This document shows, piece by piece, positions 63,323-64,000 of a stretch of DNA of 64,000 nt. Made by a program: the position numbers and the translations under genes. Position 1 is the stretch's first letter, and each line of letters begins with the position of its first letter. This DNA comes from Rhabditoides inermis (Eukaryota; Nematoda; Chromadorea; Rhabditida; Rhabditidae). The stretch spans positions 607,501-671,500 of the forward strand of contig CAWZYM010000302.1 in NCBI GenBank assembly GCA_963966185.1, written 5' to 3'. A model generated the notes under the pieces. That model had not been told where the DNA came from, made no database searches, and was given only the letters and a program-made list of their open reading frames with translations.

Positions 63323-64000
63323 GTAACTGACAGGAAATTAGTTTCGAACTACCTAATAGGCGCTGTTTCACAGCCTGGGCAAATAGAGTGACGAGCAGCA
63401 AAGCAATCCACACGGTTTATCTCCAAAACTTGAAACGTACCTATCTCGAAACGTATGGTCGGTCATGTATGTGGATTTGAAACGGTTGGGGACCCCTTGG
63501 AGTTTCTCTGACATCAGTTTGGTCGCGATCGGCTTCTGTGGCCTACATAATCGACACTTCATATCAGTGTTTTACTGTACTTGTACAAGATCTGTGGACT
63601 GTGGTGCCACCTGTTTGCACTTGAACACACATTTATCAATGAAACAATCAGAGCAGATCTCCGGGGAGAATTGAGGACCGCGTGGCAATTAGGCTAAATT
63701 ATAGCCGATCTAATCAGCTATAAAGTTCTTTGTTCACGAAAACGAAAGTTGAGTCTTAGCTTACTAATTTAATTTTTATTGACCCCGCCGTTAAAATAGT
63801 TGTGCCCTTCTGCGCTCTCTGGAAACGCGTGTTCTCTCGTCTTCTCGATCGCAGATAAAATGTGTGATCAGAGCGACCTTATTCTAAATATAACTGAATA
63901 GAGCGCAACTATTTTTGAATGATACCGGTTTCTCGAAACTGAGAATCTGAAATGCAAAAAGGAAACATATATTTAAACGGTGTGTCACCGCCGTTCGAGG
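63323..64000. other. window end, no feature seen
   Basis: AT-rich sequence without recognisable exons; if the Str receptor is intact this is part of its third intron. Confidence 0.4.

Overview
The window is nuclear DNA of a nematode. It carries members of nematode-expanded serpentine (7TM) chemoreceptor families, a LECT-2 homologue and many very short introns. Several genes start just after TTTCAG/TTGCAG acceptors, as expected for spliced-leader trans-splicing. Coding exons are short (mostly 50-130 nt) and very numerous: 51 in the flippase gene and 25 in vps-35. That intron density recalls diplogastrids such as Pristionchus; the genus-level guess is inference only. All gene models were spliced by hand from the sequence, and the reading frame closes across every junction quoted.

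Layout from left to right. 1-3.4 kb: GA/CT microsatellites and a foldback/Helitron-like element. 3.5-5.6 kb (-): rpn-8, a proteasome lid subunit. 6.1-15.0 kb (+): vps-35, the retromer core subunit, divergent from rpn-8 and carrying a 5'-truncated RTE-type retrotransposon in intron 19. 15.4-18.8 kb (-): a first aquaglyceroporin, convergent with vps-35. 18.8-24.2 kb: a repeat island with an orphan ORF, a 42-bp minisatellite split by a second foldback element, and an LTR-like/TATA segment. 24.2-32.2 kb (-): lect-2, whose 4.6-kb intron contains a complete chemoreceptor gene on the other strand. 32.8-35.6 kb (-): a second aquaglyceroporin, paralogous to the first. 35.6-39.1 kb: non-coding, with a 219-bp tandem duplication. 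39.1-46.7 kb (+): two tandem paralogues encoding secreted proteins with two six-cysteine, three-finger-like (Ly6/TFP) modules each. The second gene contains a 2.28-kb MULE-like DNA transposon with 9-bp target duplications and its own six-exon gene. 48.1-58.5 kb (-): a P4-type ATPase (lipid flippase, ATP10-like). 58.5-62.7 kb: mostly non-coding, with one weak small-gene candidate. 62.7 kb to the end (+): the first two exons of a Str-type chemoreceptor that runs off the window or is broken.

The housekeeping genes (proteasome lid, retromer, flippase) concern protein turnover and endosomal membrane traffic, but nothing in the sequence shows co-regulation. The two TFP genes lie 110 bp apart in the same direction, spacing typical of nematode operons. 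The most informative content is the mobile DNA. A MULE expanded a roughly 45-bp intron to 2.3 kb. An RTE copy landed 12 nt from a splice acceptor. A foldback element fills an intron missing from the sister gene. A foldback/Helitron-like family is present in three copies, two MITEs lie side by side in a flippase intron, and a 115-bp tandem repeat has multiplied a splice acceptor.
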